The position numbers and the translations under genes were made by a program. From the NCBI RefSeq assembly GCF_002994005.1, contig NZ_POSN01000003.1, positions 220,446 through 284,445 of the forward strand: 64,000 nucleotides of DNA, given 5' to 3'. The DNA is from Apilactobacillus quenuiae (GTDB lineage Bacteria; Bacillota; Bacilli; Lactobacillales; Lactobacillaceae). Under the pieces are notes generated by a model. That model was given only the letters and a program-made list of their open reading frames with translations, did not search any database and was not told the origin of the DNA. Numbering within the stretch: the stretch's first letter is position 1; every line of letters starts with the position of its first letter. Shown here one piece after another: positions 26,523-35,458 of this stretch.

Positions 26523-27065
26523 TTATCTACCCCTATTCAAAGCTTTCCAATCACTTCTCAAAATTCCATATTTTACAGAATTCCAGTATTCATTTTGCCA
26601 ATACCTTACCTTTGGAATCTCAGCTTCTTTATTTAAGCCAATTTTATTTGCTAAATGCATCATACTCTTATTGCCAGACCAGGTGGTTAAACCAATATGT
26701 GGTAAATCAGTTAGTTCAAACATTTCATTGATCCACATGCTTAAAGCAATTTGTCCAATTCCTTGATGCCAATTATTTTGATCATATATGCAAATGCCAA
26801 CATCTAACCACCTTTTTAAATTTCCATCTTCATAATAAGCTGAAACAGAACCAACAATTTTATCGTTATACCAAATAGCTTTGTACATATTATTATTTAA
26901 TTGCTTTTTTGAAGCATAACCATTTATAAATTCATCTCTTTCAGGTAATTTATCTTTGAAATACGGTCCATTAAATTTTGTCCATTCAGCATTTTTGTCT
27001 TTATATGCGACATTCCAAAAATTTTCTAAATCATTTTTGGTTATTTTTTTGATAATTATGTCCAT
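26523..27065 (-). CDS. GNAT family N-acetyltransferase
   Basis: 180 residues of the RimJ/RimL-like subgroup. GQGIGQIALSMWINEMF-type acetyl-CoA loop (encoded as HQGIGQIALSMW) and the later MHLANKIGLNKEAEIPKVRYW fit this family, with the C-terminal W-rich strand. It transfers acetyl from acetyl-CoA to an amine; the substrate is unknown. TCAAGGAGA precedes the ATG. Single-gene unit with its own terminator. Confidence 0.88.
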   Translation of the reverse strand: MDIIIKKITKNDLENFWNVAYKDKNAEWTKFNGPYFKDKLPERDEFINGYASKKQLNNNMYKAIWYNDKIVGSVSAYYEDGNLKRWLDVGICIYDQNNWHQGIGQIALSMWINEMFELTDLPHIGLTTWSGNKSMMHLANKIGLNKEAEIPKVRYWQNEYWNSVKYGILRSDWKALNRGR

Positions 27066-27132
27066 TTTTGATATTCTCCTTGAAATTATAAAGTATTAAT
27101 TGAAATATAATCTTAATCTAACTTTATCATAC

Positions 27133-27163
27133 AAAAAAAGAACAGAAATAAATTCTGTTCTTA
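27133..27163 (-). terminator. Terminator after MFS transporter gene
   Basis: AAGAACAGAA and TTCTGTTCTT stem followed leftward by seven U's. Confidence 0.85.
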
Positions 27164-27175
27164 AAATTATAATTA

Positions 27176-28540
27176 TTATTTTGTTGAAGAAACTACTAAA
27201 AATTGAATAATACTTAATACTGCTAAAAATATAATTGCAAAAGTATAACCGATTACGTGATTGGCTCCAGAAAAAGCAGTTATCTTAGTAATAATTGTGG
27301 AAACAATAACAGTTCCGATTGCACCAGCAAATTGTTGAACGGTAGTTAAAATGGCATTACCATCAGCTTTTATATCAGCTGCTAAATAATCTAAACCTTT
27401 TGTCATAATGTTTCCATATGATAGTCCAATTCCAATCATAATAATCGTGTAAAAGAATGTGAAAATCGTATCACTTAAGTTATAAGAAGTAGCTGCTAAA
27501 TAAAGTAATGAAACAACAATTCCCCCAATTCCAGTTAGGATTGGTTTCTTAGCACCAAAACGATCTAATAAGATACCAGAAAATGGTGAAATTATAGCTC
27601 CAACCACTGCACCAGGTAATAAGATTAATCCAGCAATGCTTGAAGAACTATGATTAATAATTTGTACATAGTTAGGGACAATGAACGATAGTCCAAGGAT
27701 AATTAATTGATTTATAAAAAATGCAATTACATATTTTGAATAAGCCATATTCTTAAGAATCTTAACATTTAAGATAGGTTCTTCTTTTCGATTTTGTATT
27801 TTTATAAATATAGTTAAAGCGATAATTCCAATTAACATTGGTAAAATAACGGACATATTAAGTAGTGGTTTACTACTGATATTACTAATTCCAAAAATTA
27901 AACCGGCAAATGTTAATAAAATTAAAATAAAGCTGAATACATCAAATTTATTATTGCTTAACTTACTTTGTGGTAATTTTGGAACCGATATAAGTCCCAA
28001 GATAAAAGCTAAAATTAAAATTGGAACTAAAATGATAAAAATATAACGCCAACCTAGCGTATTAACAATAACGCCACCAAATGTAGGCCCCACAGCAGAT
28101 GCTGCAGCAGTTATTAATGATCCAAAGCCCATCATAAAACCAAGCCTACTTTTTGGAACGTTTTCCAAAATAATATTAAACATTAGTGGTAGTGCAATGC
28201 CAGTCCCAATTCCTTGGATTAACCTTCCGATTAATAAGAAGATAAATGCTGGTGACATTGCATCAACAATTAGCCCAATTAAGAATAAAATACTAGCACA
28301 TATAAATAAATGACTAGTCTTGAACCTTTCTTTTAGAAATTTGGAAAGTGGGATTACACTTGATAAAACCAATAAATAAATCGTTGTAATCCACTGGACC
28401 ACATTTAGTCCAATATGGAATTCTGAAATTAAAGTTGGAAATGTGATATTCATTGAGGTTTCAACAGTTACCCCACTGAATGTCATTACTCCGACAGCAA
28501 TTATTGCTAATAATACGTTTGTTGATATTCTCTCTTTCAT
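27176..28540 (-). CDS. MFS multidrug exporter, DHA2 (EmrB/LmrB-like)
   Basis: 454 residues with about 14 hydrophobic segments. Markers are VETSMNITFPTLISEFH after helix 1, VQWITTIYLLVLS, LIGRLIQGIGTGIALPLMFN and GPTFGGVIVNTLGWRYIF, the motif C and 14-helix exporter pattern. It probably expels drugs or toxic organic compounds using the proton gradient. It has no regulator beside it and is ended by the terminator at 27133-27163. Confidence 0.9.
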   Translation of the reverse strand: MKERISTNVLLAIIAVGVMTFSGVTVETSMNITFPTLISEFHIGLNVVQWITTIYLLVLSSVIPLSKFLKERFKTSHLFICASILFLIGLIVDAMSPAFIFLLIGRLIQGIGTGIALPLMFNIILENVPKSRLGFMMGFGSLITAAASAVGPTFGGVIVNTLGWRYIFIILVPILILAFILGLISVPKLPQSKLSNNKFDVFSFILILLTFAGLIFGISNISSKPLLNMSVILPMLIGIIALTIFIKIQNRKEEPILNVKILKNMAYSKYVIAFFINQLIILGLSFIVPNYVQIINHSSSSIAGLILLPGAVVGAIISPFSGILLDRFGAKKPILTGIGGIVVSLLYLAATSYNLSDTIFTFFYTIIMIGIGLSYGNIMTKGLDYLAADIKADGNAILTTVQQFAGAIGTVIVSTIITKITAFSGANHVIGYTFAIIFLAVLSIIQFLVVSSTK

Positions 28541-28640
28541 TAAATAATCATTATATTTCGTCTCCTATAAAATTTATATTATAAAATACATTAGTATTGG
28601 TAAGTATAATGAATTTAATTTTTTCGTGCAAGAAGAAATT

Positions 28641-28688
28641 AAAAAAAGATATCCACAAATTTTTTTAATACTTGTGGATATCTTTTTA
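28641..28688 (-). terminator. Terminator after small GNAT gene
   Basis: AAAGATATCCACAA and TTGTGGATATCTTT form a 14-bp stem. The stem includes a DnaA-box-like TATCCACAA, probably by chance. Confidence 0.8.
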
Positions 28689-28958
28689 TTAGTCATTTAA
28701 TAAGTAGCTATATTTACTATTATGTTTAAAAAACATTTGCGCATATTTACAAATTGGTTTAATTAATAAGTTCTTATTTTTGGAATACTTGATTATTTCT
28801 AACATTAGTTTATGAGCTACACCTTGTCCGCGATATGCTTTTTCAACCAAAACATGATTAATGAACATCGTATTATCTTTGGTTGTGAAGTTAGCTTTAG
28901 CGATTACTGAATCATTTTGCATTGCATAAATATTTTCATTATTATAACTAAATTGCAT
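28689..28958 (-). CDS. Small GNAT-fold acetyltransferase (YjdJ-like)
   Basis: 89 residues, a minimal single-domain GNAT. Motif A reads EKAYRGQGVAHKLMLEII and the end matches CKYAQMFFKHN, typical of the short YjdJ/YidJ group. The substrate is unknown. AAAGGAGAA precedes the ATG. It overlaps the preceding membrane-protein frame by 11 bases. Confidence 0.85.
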   Translation of the reverse strand: MQFSYNNENIYAMQNDSVIAKANFTTKDNTMFINHVLVEKAYRGQGVAHKLMLEIIKYSKNKNLLIKPICKYAQMFFKHNSKYSYLLND

Positions 28959-29142
28959 TTTTAATTCTCCTTTTATTATAAAAAAATCTTATTGAAAAAC
29001 AAATTAGCATGAATATTATGTAAAATATTAATATCTTAATATTGAAATTAATAGATACACCAAAGTTAAAGCCACCATCTTTGAATATATTTTTAGTTAA
29101 TTTTATTCCTAATAATGATGTGTGAGGAGTATTGGAACGCAT
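28948..29142 (-). pseudogene. Small membrane protein, possibly frameshifted remnant
   Basis: 64-residue frame: RSNTPHTSLLGIKLTKNIF followed by one membrane helix (about 33-53) and a basic tail. There is no convincing ribosome site. The frame immediately upstream (ATG at about 29258) encodes MKEEFLMHIKYLLNFL and a second hydrophobic helix, and ends at a stop inside this frame. The two halves together look like one two-helix protein split by a frameshift. It may alternatively be two overlapping small proteins. Confidence 0.45.
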
Positions 29143-29364
29143 AATAAATATTTAATTGATTCAAGTACTATGAAAATAATAAACCCCAGACTATCTGATA
29201 AAAAGTTAAGTAGATATTTTATGTGCATTAAAAACTCTTCTTTCATAGGATATTTATTTTTAATTATAATAGATAAATTACTTATCTGAAAGATAATTTA
29301 TATTCATAAGTATCATTTACATTGTTATAATTAATCAAAATATTTATAAAGGAATTTTATTTTT

Positions 29365-30195
29365 ATGACCAATAAAAAACTAGGTACATTAATAAAAGAT
29401 TTAAGAATAAAAAAACATATTTCTCAAAGAGAATTATCTTATGGAATTTGTACACAACCATTAATTTCTGAAATTGAAAATTCTAGGTATATCCCAAATG
29501 GAATTATATTATTAAAACTTTTCAAAAAACTAAATATAAGTTTAGATGAAATAACCTTGAATAGTGATTTTGAAATTAGTGATAAAAAGGATTTGAATTT
29601 AAAATTAAATGCTTTGTGTAATGAACATGAATATGAAAAAATGTATGAATTCTTGAATAATAAAAAAACGATATTATCTATAAATAATGATTTTAAAGAA
29701 CAGGCTTACTATTATTATTTAGGAATATCACTACTACAAGCTAAAAATGATCTTGTAAATTCTATTATAAATTTTAAGTTGTCTATTTCATCTAGAATTA
29801 ATTTAAAAAGTTCAGATACATTGGTTAGATTGGCAGAGATTTCTTTAGCTTATGTATATATTTTAAAAAAGCAGAATAAAATTACTAATTATTATATAAA
29901 AAAATCTATTAATGGAATAAATAAATTAAGTTTTACTAATAATTATAATATTATTTATTATTTAGCAGCTTTGAGTAAATATAAATTAGGTGATTATAAA
30001 GAGTCAATAAAAATCATTAATCAATTTATTGATTTTGCAAAAATAAATGATTCCCACTATATGTTATCAAACACATATTACTTGTTGTCTATAGTAGCCA
30101 GTATTAATGGTGAACAAGATATTTTTATTAAAGCTAATAATTACCAATCCATGCTAAATTCTTTATTTAAAGAAAAAATATTTAGAAATATTTAA
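29365..30195 (+). CDS. XRE-family regulator with TPR-like C-terminal domain (Rgg/RRNPP-like)
   Basis: 276 residues. The N-terminal HTH is at about 5-60 (HISQRELSYGICTQPLISEIENSR). About 200 residues of helical repeat follow, with tandem Tyr/Leu-rich helices (YYYYLGISLLQAKND, IIYYLAALSKYKLGDY), as in PlcR/Rgg-type peptide-sensing regulators. No partner peptide gene is obvious in the flanks. The next gene, an SDR, is a possible target. A short terminator follows. Confidence 0.85.
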   Translation: MTNKKLGTLIKDLRIKKHISQRELSYGICTQPLISEIENSRYIPNGIILLKLFKKLNISLDEITLNSDFEISDKKDLNLKLNALCNEHEYEKMYEFLNNKKTILSINNDFKEQAYYYYLGISLLQAKNDLVNSIINFKLSISSRINLKSSDTLVRLAEISLAYVYILKKQNKITNYYIKKSINGINKLSFTNNYNIIYYLAALSKYKLGDYKESIKIINQFIDFAKINDSHYMLSNTYYLLSIVASINGEQDIFIKANNYQSMLNSLFKEKIFRNI

Positions 30196-30225
30196 AAAAA
30201 TAAGGATTCTTATTTTTTATATTTT
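30194..30225 (+). terminator. Terminator after TPR-type XRE regulator
   Basis: AAAAAATAAG-GATT-CTTATTTTTT: a short AT stem, weak by GC content. Confidence 0.55.
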
Positions 30226-30288
30226 TTTATTTATACTAAACTTCATTTAAGCTTAAAAAATATCTTATTAAACTAATGGAGAATAAAA

Positions 30289-31017
30289 ATGAATAAATAC
30301 GTTGTAGTAACAGGTGGGACTTCTGGTGTAGGACTTTCAATAGTTAAAGATTTACTTAAATATAAATTTAAGATAATAATTATTGGAAAAAATGTGGAAA
30401 AAGGAAAATACATTCAAAAACAATTGGGTGAAAATGTTATATTTGTTTCTGGTGATCTTTCTAATGAGAAACAAGTTAAAAATATATCTTTTAAGATTAA
30501 GAGTATAACAAATAATATTTATGCACTTATTCTTAGTCACGGAATTTTTCCTAATAATGCTATTGAAAATATCAATAATAATCTTTTGAGTCATTATCTT
30601 TTATCAAAGGAATTAAAATCTGTTTTACATAAAAATAAAATATTAATTGTAACTGGTAGTCCAAATGCGATTATATCTTTACCAATTTGTGAAAATCAAA
30701 ATAATACTATAGAATGTCTTTCTTGGGAATTAACCCATAAAACTATGTTGATGATTTATCTTTCAAATATTTTTGAAAAGTATGAAATAACAGTTAATAG
30801 TTTTTATCCAGGAGACGTAAAAAGTAATTTAATGCCTTATACACAGTCTTTACCAAAAAGAGATGTCAATGTTGCAAGCACTTTAATATTAGAAAATGAA
30901 TATAAAAACAAAACTGGTAATTTTTATAATAATGATTGTTCAAAAGTAAAATTAAATGGTAAGTATAATTTTGATAATGCAGTAAAAATAATGGAATATT
31001 ATACAAGTAAAAAATAA
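30289..31017 (+). CDS. Short-chain dehydrogenase/reductase-like protein, atypical active site
   Basis: 242 residues. The Rossmann motif TGGTSGVGLS (about 8-17) and the LSHGIF equivalent of NNAG are present. The late NSFYPGDVKSNL strand fits the retinol-dehydrogenase-like group. In the catalytic segment (LSWELTHKTMLM) the Lys is kept, but the residue four before it is Glu, not Tyr, so the YxxxK tyrosine seems lost. It may bind NAD(P) without ordinary reductase activity. TGGAGAA precedes the ATG. Confidence 0.8.
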   Translation: MNKYVVVTGGTSGVGLSIVKDLLKYKFKIIIIGKNVEKGKYIQKQLGENVIFVSGDLSNEKQVKNISFKIKSITNNIYALILSHGIFPNNAIENINNNLLSHYLLSKELKSVLHKNKILIVTGSPNAIISLPICENQNNTIECLSWELTHKTMLMIYLSNIFEKYEITVNSFYPGDVKSNLMPYTQSLPKRDVNVASTLILENEYKNKTGNFYNNDCSKVKLNGKYNFDNAVKIMEYYTSKK

Positions 31018-31058
31018 CTAGGGGTCAGCTTAAGATAAAATTAAGCTGACCCCTAGTT
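31016..31058. terminator. Long perfect hairpin terminator between SDR and CPBP genes
   Basis: AACTAGGGGTCAGCTTAA pairs perfectly over 18 bp with its complement at 31041-31058 around a 7-base loop. The stem is GC-rich relative to the neighbourhood. It serves convergent genes. Confidence 0.85.
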
Positions 31059-31059
31059 A

Positions 31060-31911
31060 TTATATTTTATTTTTGTTTTGGTGTTTGTATACAATTATGA
31101 ATGCAATTCCTGTTAGTACATAAACAAACATCGATATTATGCTTGACTGAAAACCAGAACTTCCCCCTGATAATAAATTATTATTGTTTAACATTTTATA
31201 AACGAAAGGCCAGTTATTTATTTTAGACAATGATATAGGCACCAAGGAAGTAATTAAATTAAATGTTGCATGTAAATAAAAACTTGACCATATAGTCTTA
31301 GTTAAATAGGCAATTAATCCTAATAATGATCCCATAATGGTACCACTTAAAACTAATAATATACCATCGTTTAAATTATTAACTCCGTTTAATAAATGCA
31401 TTATGCCAAATAAAAATCCTGATAATATAATTCCTAATTTATAATTTGAATTTTTACCAATTATATTTAATATTACACCTCTAAATGTAACTTCTTCTAA
31501 AAGAGGAGCAGTAATAGTTCCCATAAATATTGTTGATGATAAGTTTAATATTATGTCGTTTATATTTGAATTATTTGTAATAAATTTTCCATTAATAGTA
31601 AAGTAACTCAATAAAGTTAAAATAATAAGTACCATAGGTGCTATTAAATATATTAATTTAAATTTTGGCTTTATTGAGATCATTTTAAATTTTGTTTTAT
31701 AAATATATTTACATATATATTTATATATAAAAGCATATATAGATATACTCAAGATAGACAAGATTATATATTTTATAATATCCAATACTATATTACTTGT
31801 TATTATTTTACTAAACATTCCTAAAATAATTTGAGATACCAATTCGCTAAAAATTAAATTAATTAATATTAAAATTATAAAATAAGTAGCTTTAACATCT
31901 TTTTTAATCAT
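31060..31911 (-). CDS. CPBP-family intramembrane metalloprotease
   Basis: 283 residues, with about eight hydrophobic helices. The signature motifs are EEVTFRGVI (EExxxR), GIMHLLNG (FxxxH) and LHATFN. This family includes Abi-type bacteriocin self-immunity proteins and prenyl-protein-protease relatives. GGAGATA precedes the start. It is divergent from the ABC module at 32092-33499, and the two may work together in peptide resistance. The role is inference. Confidence 0.9.
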   Translation of the reverse strand: MIKKDVKATYFIILILINLIFSELVSQIILGMFSKIITSNIVLDIIKYIILSILSISIYAFIYKYICKYIYKTKFKMISIKPKFKLIYLIAPMVLIILTLLSYFTINGKFITNNSNINDIILNLSSTIFMGTITAPLLEEVTFRGVILNIIGKNSNYKLGIILSGFLFGIMHLLNGVNNLNDGILLVLSGTIMGSLLGLIAYLTKTIWSSFYLHATFNLITSLVPISLSKINNWPFVYKMLNNNNLLSGGSSGFQSSIISMFVYVLTGIAFIIVYKHQNKNKI

Positions 31912-32091
31912 AATTATATCTCCTTACATAATATTATATTGTATATAATATATCACAAATAATAATTTAAGTTTAATAAAAAGGTAATATATTAATTATG
32001 AATATAATATAGTTATGAAAATTTAACATTTTGATATATTGGGGTTAATATTATATTGAATATAATAATATATCAATAGGAAGTGTTATTT

Positions 32092-32814
32092 ATCTCTAAG
32101 ATAGTTATGAAAAATATAAATAAGACAATAAAAAACAAGGTAGCCTTATCTAATGCCAATTTAAATATAAATAACAATGAGATTTGTGCATTAATAGGAC
32201 CTAATGGTGCTGGGAAAACGACTCTAATAAAATGTCTAACAGGTTTATCAAGTTCAGATTCCGGTATTATAAAATTTGATAATGAATCTTTAAATAATCG
32301 TAGCATAAACGATATTCTTTCAAAGATAGGAGCTGTGCTTAAATTTCCTGAAAGTATATCAAAAACACCAATAGAAAGCATATTTAATCAAGAATTTTTT
32401 TATAGAGGCATAAAACAGCATAAGAGCGTTAATTATTATCTTAATAAGGTTAAACTCAATGTTAGTCCCGATACTAAAGCTGGTAAATTATCTTTAGGAA
32501 TGAAACAACGATTACTAATTGCTTTAGCAATATCACATAATCCTTCATTATTAATATTAGATGAACCCTTTAATGGATTAGACGTTGATGGTGTTGATTT
32601 AATGAAGAATATAATTAGTGATTTTGTTAAGGAAAATAATAACAGTGTATTAATAACCAGCCATTCTCTTAATGACTTAAATGACTTTGTAAGTTCTGTT
32701 ACTTTTATGCAATCTGGTCATACTTTACATAAAGAAACAATGGAAGATATTAGAGAAAATTATGGTGGAAGTATTAAAGATTATTACAGGGAGGTACACA
32801 ATAATGAACTTTAA
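32092..32814 (+). CDS. ABC transporter ATP-binding protein (antimicrobial peptide resistance type)
   Basis: About 240 residues: Walker A GPNGAGKTT, signature LSLGMKQR, Walker B LLILDEPFNGLD, H-loop SHSLND. The frame has GTG at 32083, but that overlaps the ribosome site AGGAAG (32078-32083). The ATC at 32092 has ideal spacing and gives the family-like N-terminus SKIVMKNINKTIKN, so an AUC start is likely. It overlaps the permease gene by 11 bases. This subgroup resembles lantibiotic immunity and bacitracin-type exporters. No lantibiotic genes are nearby. Confidence 0.88.
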   Translation: MSKIVMKNINKTIKNKVALSNANLNINNNEICALIGPNGAGKTTLIKCLTGLSSSDSGIIKFDNESLNNRSINDILSKIGAVLKFPESISKTPIESIFNQEFFYRGIKQHKSVNYYLNKVKLNVSPDTKAGKLSLGMKQRLLIALAISHNPSLLILDEPFNGLDVDGVDLMKNIISDFVKENNNSVLITSHSLNDLNDFVSSVTFMQSGHTLHKETMEDIRENYGGSIKDYYREVHNNEL

Positions 32815-33499
32815 TAATATAAAATATGAAATTAATAATATGAAAAAATTAAACAAAAAAAGTGTTTTAGTTTCTTTTATAGCGCTTATAATTGTATTTT
32901 TAATTTTTTTGGGTGCTAAAGATAGCGATCCACAAACTAATCATATTAATTCATTTATTAGTATAATTATAATGCTTACTTGTTATTATGAATTGATATA
33001 TGCAACGGCAAAATCTTGTAGATATGTAGTGTCAGATTATGTTAATGATAACAAGATTAGGCTTTATTTAATGCCTAATGGAAGAGGAAAATTTTTATTG
33101 AATAAGGTCATAGCCTTTGTTGGATCTTTTGCAACAAGTAGTACTATAGGAATAACTATTGGGACTTTTCTTATTTTAATATTAAGTAAATTTATTAATT
33201 TTGGATTTTCTGATAATAATATAAATTATCTTAGAATCTTGGTTACTCTAGTTGGTTATTTAATATATTTGTCATCTGTTATGATTTTTGCAACATATGT
33301 TGGTGTAAGATATCAGTCCAAAGTTAGTGCAATTATAGTATCTATAATATTTTTATTTTTGTTTGGAAATGCAATGATTTCAACTTCTACTTCAAATCAG
33401 GTAGCTTTTATTATAATAGTTTTAGTCCTATTATTTATATCATTATTGCTATTGTTACATTGCGTTAGATATATAAATAAAGATGAGGTCTCTAGATAA
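32804..33499 (+). CDS. ABC transporter permease, six-helix type
   Basis: 231 residues from the ATG at 32804 (GGGAGGTAC upstream, overlapping the ATPase stop). It has about six hydrophobic helices with short loops, like ABC-2 permeases of peptide-resistance transporters (LVSFIALIIVFLIFLG, ATYVGVRYQSKVSAIIVSI). It pairs with the preceding ATPase; substrate unknown. Confidence 0.88.
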   Translation: MNFNNIKYEINNMKKLNKKSVLVSFIALIIVFLIFLGAKDSDPQTNHINSFISIIIMLTCYYELIYATAKSCRYVVSDYVNDNKIRLYLMPNGRGKFLLNKVIAFVGSFATSSTIGITIGTFLILILSKFINFGFSDNNINYLRILVTLVGYLIYLSSVMIFATYVGVRYQSKVSAIIVSIIFLFLFGNAMISTSTSNQVAFIIIVLVLLFISLLLLLHCVRYINKDEVSR

Positions 33500-33536
33500 T
33501 AAAAAGCTTAGAAATTAATTTTTCTAAGCTTTTTTT
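33500..33536. terminator. Terminator after the ABC module
   Basis: AAAAGCTTAGAA and TTTCTAAGCTTTT stem followed by T's. It directly abuts the stop of the leftward PfpI remnant. Confidence 0.85.
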
Positions 33537-33804
33537 ATTCATATGAATCTTTTATAACATTAAATAATTCATCGTTTTCTATATTCCAAGAATTACCATC
33601 TATCAATACTAGTAAATCTATGTTACTAGGAATATCTTCAAATTTATAATCCACTTTTGTATCAAATCCGCCAATAGATTTTACATAATTTTTGTTAGAT
33701 GCTGTTTCTACTTTCCAATTTTCGTTTTGATTTAACTGACTTGCTAAATAAGCACTTTCCCAATCAGAATACTTATCTAATATTATAAAAATTACTTTTT
33801 TTAT
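33535..33804 (-). pseudogene. Truncated DJ-1/PfpI-family protein
   Basis: A leftward frame of 89 codons encodes KKVIFIILDKYSDWESAYLA followed by VKSIGGFDTKVDYKFEDIP and DLLVLIDGNSW. This is the N-terminal half of a DJ-1/PfpI glutamine-amidotransferase-like protein of normally 180-200 residues. The nucleophile-elbow Cys region is absent. AGGAG at 33814-33818 is well placed, but the start codon is ATA (33802-33804). It is either a decayed gene or a shortened protein with an AUA start. Confidence 0.65.
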
Positions 33805-33902
33805 TAAAAATATCTCCTAAAATTACTAATATATACTTTATGAGCTTAATATTATTGTAATTATAACTTTATTAGAGATATGTTTGAAAGGGAGTTCAAA
33901 AA

Positions 33903-34229
33903 ATGTTTTTTAAATATACATGTGCTATTTTATTCACAATTTTTTCTTTACTGACAGTAGCTGTTTCTATTATTAATATAAACCAATATAATAATTTTAT
34001 ATTGGTGTGTTCTCTTTCAATCAATTTCTTAGTATTTATATCTAGCTTTTATTCTTTATTCTTTTTATCTATTAATAGTGGTCAATTTAAAGTTCTAACT
34101 ATAATATTATCTATTTCGTTTATCATTGCTGCTATTTTTAATGGATTGGGACAAAACGATTTACATATTGTTCATCATATAGTTAGATCATTGATATTAA
34201 TAATATACATATTTATTATTTGTAAATAA
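33903..34229 (+). CDS. Small membrane protein, 108 residues
   Basis: Four hydrophobic segments (about 5-27, 31-56, 63-80, 90-107) and no large loops. AAAGGGAG precedes the ATG and a strong terminator follows, so it looks like a genuine single gene. The family is not recognised. HIVHHIVRS before the last helix is the only polar motif of note. Confidence 0.6.
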   Translation: MFFKYTCAILFTIFSLLTVAVSIININQYNNFILVCSLSINFLVFISSFYSLFFLSINSGQFKVLTIILSISFIIAAIFNGLGQNDLHIVHHIVRSLILIIYIFIICK

Positions 34230-34250
34230 TATTTTATGATACTAAATATA

Positions 34251-34303
34251 CAAATAACACCCCACAATTAACTCATAGGAAGTCGTGTGGGGGTGTTATT
34301 TTT
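34251..34303 (+). terminator. Terminator after the 108-residue membrane protein
   Basis: AATAACACCCCACA pairs with TGTGGGGGTGTTATT (one bulge), followed by T's. Confidence 0.8.
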
Positions 34304-34599
34304 GTTAAAGCATATTTATCTTATAAAAGATTATTAATATGAAAAAAGTTAAGCATTCTAATATGTTACATGAATTTCAAGGTACTACCTTAATACATGA
34401 TTTTAATTTAGAAAGGGTTAATCTAACAATCTTTTGTTTGTTATTGATGTATTAAATTTACAATATCTCTAATGAATAATTCTAGATTAAAATTAATGAA
34501 AGACTTACTTTTTAATCCCTAACGGAAAATCAATTCAAACTCAAATAATTCTTTTGAATATCAAAAATTGATTCTATATTTAATTCAACATTAATTGAA
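34304..34599. other. Intergenic region with a doubtful 38-codon frame
   Basis: No supported gene. An ATG at 34339 opens 38 codons (MKKVKHSNMLHEFQG...), without a clear ribosome site. Several inverted AT-rich repeats (ATTCAATT-type) occur near 34533-34600. Probably decayed DNA. Confidence 0.4.
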
Positions 34600-35253
34600 T
34601 TAATCTGATTGTTTAACAAACAATGTAGGAGCTTGGGCATACGTGTATGGATTATATATGTAGTTTTTCAATTCTTTAATAGAATTTTTAGCAATGTTTT
34701 TTAAATTTTTGTTTTTAGGTAATTTACTTTCTTTTAACTTATTAAATTCTCTATTAATTAACTTATTGTTTTCACCTTCATTAAACAATGTTAAAACAAA
34801 AAATCCTTGATTTATAAATTTCTTTAAATTTTTATTATCTGTATTAATATTAGTAAATCGATTAGAATTAACAAAAACTTTAGTTCTTTTATCTTTAGAT
34901 ATTAAATAATATTTTGGATATCCATTTGAAATAGGAAATATATTTTTTACTTTAAAAATGATACCACTATTAGCTATTTTTTTAGCATTGTATGGACTGT
35001 AAGGTTTCGTTAAGCTTGAATAAAATAAGTTTTTATATCTTGATACATTTGATCCTAGTTCTTTTTTATTGTCCAATCTGTAAGTATACCCAGTTTTTAT
35101 AAATCTTTTTTTCCATCTTTTCATTAATGTCTGATTATATGTTTTAGGTTGAGGAAAAGAAAAAGCATTTACTCTAAATGTTGCTATATTTGAAAACAAT
35201 ATTACAAACAGTAATGGAATAAAAAACATAATTATTTTCTTTTTTAAAATCAT
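34600..35253 (-). CDS. Secreted protein of unknown function, paralog A
   Basis: 217 residues from the ATG at 35253. The signal peptide (KKKIIMFFIPLLFVILFSN) is cut near VNA-FSF. The basic mature part begins TYNQTLMKRWKKRFIKTGYTYRL, and the C-terminus reads YAQAPTLFVKQ. It shares its plan with the protein at 44754-45344 (TLTNKLAKDGYVYRLYTTK at the start, GAPSLLIGEN at the end), so the two are probably paralogs. Function unknown; likely wall-associated or released. Confidence 0.65.
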   Translation of the reverse strand: MILKKKIIMFFIPLLFVILFSNIATFRVNAFSFPQPKTYNQTLMKRWKKRFIKTGYTYRLDNKKELGSNVSRYKNLFYSSLTKPYSPYNAKKIANSGIIFKVKNIFPISNGYPKYYLISKDKRTKVFVNSNRFTNINTDNKNLKKFINQGFFVLTLFNEGENNKLINREFNKLKESKLPKNKNLKNIAKNSIKELKNYIYNPYTYAQAPTLFVKQSD

Positions 35254-35458
35254 TAATAAGACTTCTTTCATAATTAAAATTAACAACATAAAAAATTATA
35301 TAATATCAATAAAGAAATTAATAATATCACATAAAAATTTTAAATAAATTTATCCTCTAATACTAAAATATTTTTTATCAAATCAAAATAATAATTATTT
35401 AAAGTGATTGTATTGATTTTTTCAATATTAGGATTTCAGTTATTAGATTATGATTTTG

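Noticed and set aside
28641-28688. DnaA-box-like TATCCACAA in an inverted repeat as a replication element
   Set aside because: The symmetric hairpin with T run fits a terminator after the GNAT gene; the box similarity is partial.
31060-34229. Complete lantibiotic or bacteriocin cluster
   Set aside because: No LanM/LanB/LanC, no leader-type precursor and no processing transporter were found; only immunity-like genes are present.
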